From the NCBI RefSeq assembly GCF_900109115.1, contig NZ_FNYV01000003.1:276843-340842 (forward strand): DNA of 64,000 nt, in the 5' to 3' direction. The notes under the pieces are model-generated. The model saw only the letters and a list, made by a program, of their open reading frames with translations. It was not told the DNA's origin and ran no database searches. This document shows positions 60,172 through 64,000 of this stretch, in pieces (the stretch's first letter is position 1; each line of letters begins with the position of its first letter). The stretch is from Micromonospora phaseoli (GTDB lineage: Bacteria; Actinomycetota; Actinomycetes; Mycobacteriales; Micromonosporaceae). Both the position numbers and the translations under genes were made by a program.

Positions 60172-60379
60172 TCCCGCATCGTAGGCGCTCCCGTGATCCG
60201 CACGGCCGAGGCGCCTGCGCCGAGAAGCAGCAGCGCGCCGCCCACGCCGGCCACGGTCGCCGTCCGCGTACCGGTCGACCGGCAGTCCGTCAGCGGAGGC
60301 ACCGCTGTCCCGGACCGCCTCGGTGCCCTGCCCGGCCTGACCGTCGGCCTTCTTCGGGTGCGGTCGGACGGCCGGCCAC
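60168..60379 (-). pseudogene. C-terminal remnant of an LPXTG cell-wall anchored protein, frameshifted
   Basis: The 3' part encodes a hydrophobic tail (VAGVGGALLLLGAGASAVRI) followed by TGAPTMRE and a stop. The 5' part encodes a Gly/Asp-rich stalk ([20 protein letters not shown]). The two are in different frames. Removing one base at GTCGACCGG (about 60272-60280) joins them as LPVTGTRTATVAGVGG, a sortase signal. The N-terminal coding part is absent, as ychF ends directly beside it. Confidence 0.55.
60178..60183 (-). promoter_or_regulatory. -10 box for leaderless DUF1801 gene
   Basis: TACGAT ends 6 nt before ATG 60171. It lies inside the last codons of the LPXTG remnant. Confidence 0.45.
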
Positions 60380-61465
<1,086 letters not shown>

Positions 61466-61473
61466 GACGAGCC

Positions 61474-61479
61474 AGCTTA
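61474..61479 (-). promoter_or_regulatory. -10 box for leaderless ychF
   Basis: TAAGCT ends 8 nt before GTG 61465. No ribosome site is visible. Confidence 0.4.
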
Positions 61480-61525
61480 CGCCCTGCGCCGCCCGGCCCT
61501 GGCAGCTAGCCCCGCCGCGGATGGC

Positions 61526-62509
61526 TCAGGGGCCGACCCGGACCAGACGAAGCTGATCGATCATCGTGGTGGCCCGGTTCAGGTCACCCGGGGTGAGCGG
61601 GAGATGCCGCATCGTCAGCCGGTGGGCACCTGCGGTGAGCCGGGTGGTGCCGTGCGACGTCCAGCCGGTCAGCCGAGATCGGGAGGACGACTCGGCGAAC
61701 TCGCCACCGATCGGACGGTCAGCGATCAGATACACCGTTCTTCCCGATTGCGGCGCGAGGAGTCGAATGTCGGAAAGCTCGTACTCGCCGTCCTGGGGCA
61801 CGGTGACGGTGACGGTGAATGAATCCAGTGGGCGGGCGTAGAAGCCCAACGCATTGCCACCTGAATAGCCGTAGTTGCAGCAGTCCTTGGTCACGTACAG
61901 CTCGCAGGGACGCCCTTCACACGCCGGTCTGGCCGGCACACTGCCGACGGTAACCGCCGTCTCCGGGTCGGCGACGAACTCCTCCATCTCGAACGTCACC
62001 ACGACCGGGGCGACCGGCGGCGTCGGCGCGACCGGGGGCGTCGGCTCGACGTCCGGCTCGCGGTCAGGGCGCAGCAGGAGCACCGCCACGGTCGCCAGCG
62101 TGACCACGAGAACCGCCGCCCCGACCGCGACCGGGATCCACCGCCGACGGCGCGGCCCGGCAACCGGCCGACGCACCTCAACGGCGACCCGGCCGCTGAA
62201 CCGGGAACTCTCCTCGGGGGGTGAACCGGCCGAGGACACCAGCGCGCGCACCTCGTACGTGCCGGCGGGCACATTGGCTGGCACGTTCACCGTCACGAGG
62301 TAGGAGACGGTGCTGTTGGTGGGAACGTTGCGCTGCGGTCGGTCGACGGCGAACCAGGCCCGTGGCACGCCGTCGTCGGTGACAAGTTGCAGCACTGCGG
62401 TGTCGTCTGCGTCAGCTGGATTGGACACCGTGAAGACGATCTCGCCATGCCCGGCCTGATCGAGAACGAGGTGCGCGGCGACCGCGTCGACCGCCCAGGA
62501 GGTGGTCAT
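61526..62509 (-). CDS. Membrane protein with N-terminal Ig-like and C-terminal carbohydrate-binding-like domain
   Basis: The 327-residue protein begins with a beta-sandwich (residues 1-110; NPADADDTAVLQLVTDDG and STVSYLVTVNVPANVPAGTYEVRALV) of the type seen in DUF11/NEW3 proteins, with no signal peptide. One transmembrane helix follows (WIPVAVGAAVLVVTLATVAVLLL), then a Pro-rich linker and a C-terminal beta-rich domain (residues about 175-327). That domain contains a cysteine pair (ACEGRPCELYV, KDCCNYGYSGGNALGF) and resembles CBM6/35-like modules. The Ig-like part is probably cytoplasmic and the C-terminal part outside. GGAGTCAATTC precedes ATG 62509. Confidence 0.8.
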   Translation of the reverse strand: MTTSWAVDAVAAHLVLDQAGHGEIVFTVSNPADADDTAVLQLVTDDGVPRAWFAVDRPQRNVPTNSTVSYLVTVNVPANVPAGTYEVRALVSSAGSPPEESSRFSGRVAVEVRRPVAGPRRRRWIPVAVGAAVLVVTLATVAVLLLRPDREPDVEPTPPVAPTPPVAPVVVTFEMEEFVADPETAVTVGSVPARPACEGRPCELYVTKDCCNYGYSGGNALGFYARPLDSFTVTVTVPQDGEYELSDIRLLAPQSGRTVYLIADRPIGGEFAESSSRSRLTGWTSHGTTRLTAGAHRLTMRHLPLTPGDLNRATTMIDQLRLVRVGP

Positions 62510-62692
62510 GAATTGACTCCGAGAGAAGACACGAAGAACGTTGACGAGTGAACCGTAGAAGGTGCAGCGCTCTGGTGAGGAGATGCGTCACAAAGGCGAC
62601 TATCGATCAATGTGAGCTCAGCGGGCGCCACCTGAGAACGCCCTTCAAGTGACCAGGAACGGGATTCGCGCCAGGCTGTGGACCGGCGCGGC

Positions 62693-63181
62693 TCAGTCCC
62701 GCTCGACTGGACCCGGCTGGCGCGGCAGCACGGTTCCCGCCCACGGCGGCGAGACCGGCGCCAGCTCACCGGCCGCGGCAAGTGGCAGCGTGAACCGGGC
62801 GCCGGCTGTCGGACCGGCGTGCTCCGACTCGCGGAGCATCCAGTGGATCTCGTCGGCCGTCCAGCCCAGCGCCGCCCGGCCGGCGATCTCCCGGAGCAGC
62901 CGCAGCGCGGCCCGGGTGTCGTCGTCGTAGAAGCGCATGCACCAGTGGTGCACCCACATGCCCAGCGCCCGTACGCCGTCGTGGTCCAGCGAGCGCACCA
63001 ACCGGCCGCAGGCGGTGTCGCCGAATGCGCGGCCCGGGTCGCCGGCGCGGTCCCGCTCGATGGCGCCGAGCGCCGCGGGAGCGACCGCGCGCATCCGCTC
63101 GTAGAAGCGTTGGACCACGACCTCGTCCAGTGGGGCGCCCCCCTGGCTCGACGCCGCCGCCCGACCCACCACGCTCGCCAT
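62693..63181 (-). CDS. Hypothetical protein
   Basis: This 162-residue protein is mainly helical and soluble: VVVQRFYERMRAVAPAALGAIERDRAG, CGRLVRSLDHDGVRALGMWVHHWCMRFYDDDTRAALRLLREI, and a Pro-rich C-terminus. I do not recognise a family. ATG 63181 has AAGAAGGGGCGCGGC upstream, better than the first ORF start at 63226. It is downstream of no obvious operon partner. Confidence 0.6.
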   Translation of the reverse strand: MASVVGRAAASSQGGAPLDEVVVQRFYERMRAVAPAALGAIERDRAGDPGRAFGDTACGRLVRSLDHDGVRALGMWVHHWCMRFYDDDTRAALRLLREIAGRAALGWTADEIHWMLRESEHAGPTAGARFTLPLAAAGELAPVSPPWAGTVLPRQPGPVERD

Positions 63182-63270
63182 GCCGCGCCCCTTCTTCAGT
63201 TGGTGGCCGCACGCTACCGACCACAACCGACACTTTCGCCCGGCACCGCCCCGCCGACCGTCGACCGGGT

Positions 63271-63321
63271 GTTAATAGGGGGCCCTTCCTCTACCGCAGG
63301 CGTTAACAGGGGGCCCCTCCT
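63271..63321. repeat. Paired GTTAA(T/C)AGGGGGCCC direct repeats
   Basis: Two copies of a 20-nt unit (63271-63290 and 63302-63321; GTTAATAGGGGGCCCTTCCT and a variant) lie 31 nt apart in a divergent intergenic region. The GGGCCC(T/C)TCCT core recurs in the inverted repeat after dapD (21477-21520). Confidence 0.75.
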
Positions 63322-63368
63322 TAAGCTCAGGTCCGAATTCCGCCAGCCGGGTTGTCGGAGGCGGGCGC

Positions 63369-64000
63369 ATGATCGGTGGTGTGGAACTGGACTTCGAGCG
63401 GTGTTACCGGGCCGTCGACAGCCGCGACCAGCGGTTCGACGGCTGGTTCTTCACCGGGGTGACCTCAACCGGGATCTACTGCCGGCCGTCCTGCCCGGCG
63501 ATGACGCCGAAGCGGCAGAACGTGCGTTTCTTCCCGTCGTCGGCCGCGGCGCAACGCGCCGGCCTGCGGGCCTGCCGCCGTTGCCGCCCGGACGCCTCCC
63601 CCGGGTCACCGCAGTGGGACGTCCGCGCCGACGTGGTGGGCCGGGCGATGCGGATGATCGCCGACGGGGTGGTCGACCGCGACGGGGTGCCCGGGCTGGC
63701 CGCCCGGCTCGGTTACACCGAGCGGCACCTGCACCGGATGCTGCGGGCGGAGCTCGGCGCCGGGCCGCTGGCGTTGGCCCGCGCTCAGCGCGCCCAGACC
63801 GCCCGCATCCTGATCGAGACCACCGGACTGGGCCTGGCCGAGATCGCGTTCGCCGCCGGTTTCGGCAGCGTCCGGCAGTTCAACGACACCGTCCGGGAGG
63901 TCTACGGAGCGCCGCCGTCACAGCTGCGTACCGCCGGCCGGGGCCCCCTGGTCGGCGGCGCGGGCACGGTCACGCTGCGGTTGGCGTACCGGCCGCCGCT
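63369..64000 (+). CDS. Ada-type DNA repair regulator, AlkA fusion likely (cut by window edge)
   Basis: The visible 210 residues hold an Ada metal-binding N-terminal domain with four cysteines (GIYCRPSCPAMTPKRQNVRFF and CRRCRPDASPG) and an AraC-type helix-turn-helix (GLAARLGYTERHLHRMLRAELG...LGLAEIAFAAGFGSVRQFNDTVREVYG). In actinomycetes this arrangement usually continues into an AlkA 3-methyladenine glycosylase domain, and the last visible residues (VTLRLAYRPP) match the start of that domain. It would sense methyl phosphotriesters and repair alkylated DNA. ATG 63369 is preceded by GGGCGC only. Confidence 0.9.
   Translation, partial: MIGGVELDFERCYRAVDSRDQRFDGWFFTGVTSTGIYCRPSCPAMTPKRQNVRFFPSSAAAQRAGLRACRRCRPDASPGSPQWDVRADVVGRAMRMIADGVVDRDGVPGLAARLGYTERHLHRMLRAELGAGPLALARAQRAQTARILIETTGLGLAEIAFAAGFGSVRQFNDTVREVYGAPPSQLRTAGRGPLVGGAGTVTLRLAYRPP

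Noticed and set aside
61526..62509. GATCGATCATC near the gene end as another GATCATG intergenic motif
   Set aside because: It lies inside coding sequence (TTMIDQLR codons) and does not match the flanking bases of the intergenic copies.

Overview
The window is about 70% G+C chromosomal DNA from a filamentous actinomycete, most likely Micromonosporaceae (Micromonospora/Salinispora-like). The support is gene content and order: mycothiol biosynthesis (mshB), a mycoredoxin, an actinobacterial AdnAB helicase-nuclease, group 2 DapD, an Sdh1-type succinate dehydrogenase, and an XRE/DUF5753 plus DUF397 pair. GTG starts, 4-nt NTGA stop/start overlaps and GGGGCCC-type intergenic repeats are frequent. 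No rRNA, tRNA, CRISPR array, transposase or prophage was seen.

Layout. 1-17.4 kb is a DNA-repair and redox block: uvrD2 (cut by the left edge), mrx1, an MFS transporter, an XRE/DUF397 regulator pair, nudC, an M16 peptidase pair, cspA, and adnB-adnA. Most of this mirrors the mycobacterial uvrD2-mrx1-nudC-adnBA neighbourhood. 17.6-21.5 kb has two LOG-family genes and divergent dapE/dapD for lysine and peptidoglycan. 21.5-25 kb is a large secreted subtilase under a palindromic operator. 25-34.4 kb has a sugar O-acetyltransferase, an 876-aa membrane protein with a lipase-type GHSQG motif, a small kinase, a SIMPL protein, prephenate dehydrogenase, an M48 protease, dapC and a 7Fe ferredoxin. 34.5-45.5 kb has a GNAT protein, small membrane proteins, mshB, an S9 peptidase and a five-gene oligopeptide ABC transporter. 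45.6-53.4 kb has a Uma2-family protein, tldD-tldE and sdhCAB. The rest (53.4-64 kb) has a MutT-like Nudix protein, a pterin dehydratase, a PH-domain protein, an exported protein, a two-gene accessory cassette (ART-like plus CNF/CheD-like), a methyltransferase, a SanA/YdcF protein, a DUF1801 protein, an LPXTG-protein remnant, ychF, and the start of an Ada-type repair gene.

Systems of note. (1) Four related intergenic repeats encode 19-27-residue mini-ORFs whose stop codons overlap or abut the start codon of the next gene. In M16A-mini-M16B-mini-nudC all five reading frames are chained by 4-nt overlaps. A fourth copy begins at a predicted leaderless promoter before tldD. (2) A -10 hexamer 6-8 nt before the start codon recurs at about ten genes, which points to widespread leaderless mRNA. 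(3) The same palindrome (CATAC-CGR-GTATG) lies on the core promoter of the subtilase and at the predicted start site of a 50-aa ORF about 5.9 kb away. (4) The 56.1-57.9 kb pair encodes two stand-alone proteins that resemble effector-type enzyme folds. These functional readings come from motifs only; no database or structure search was possible.
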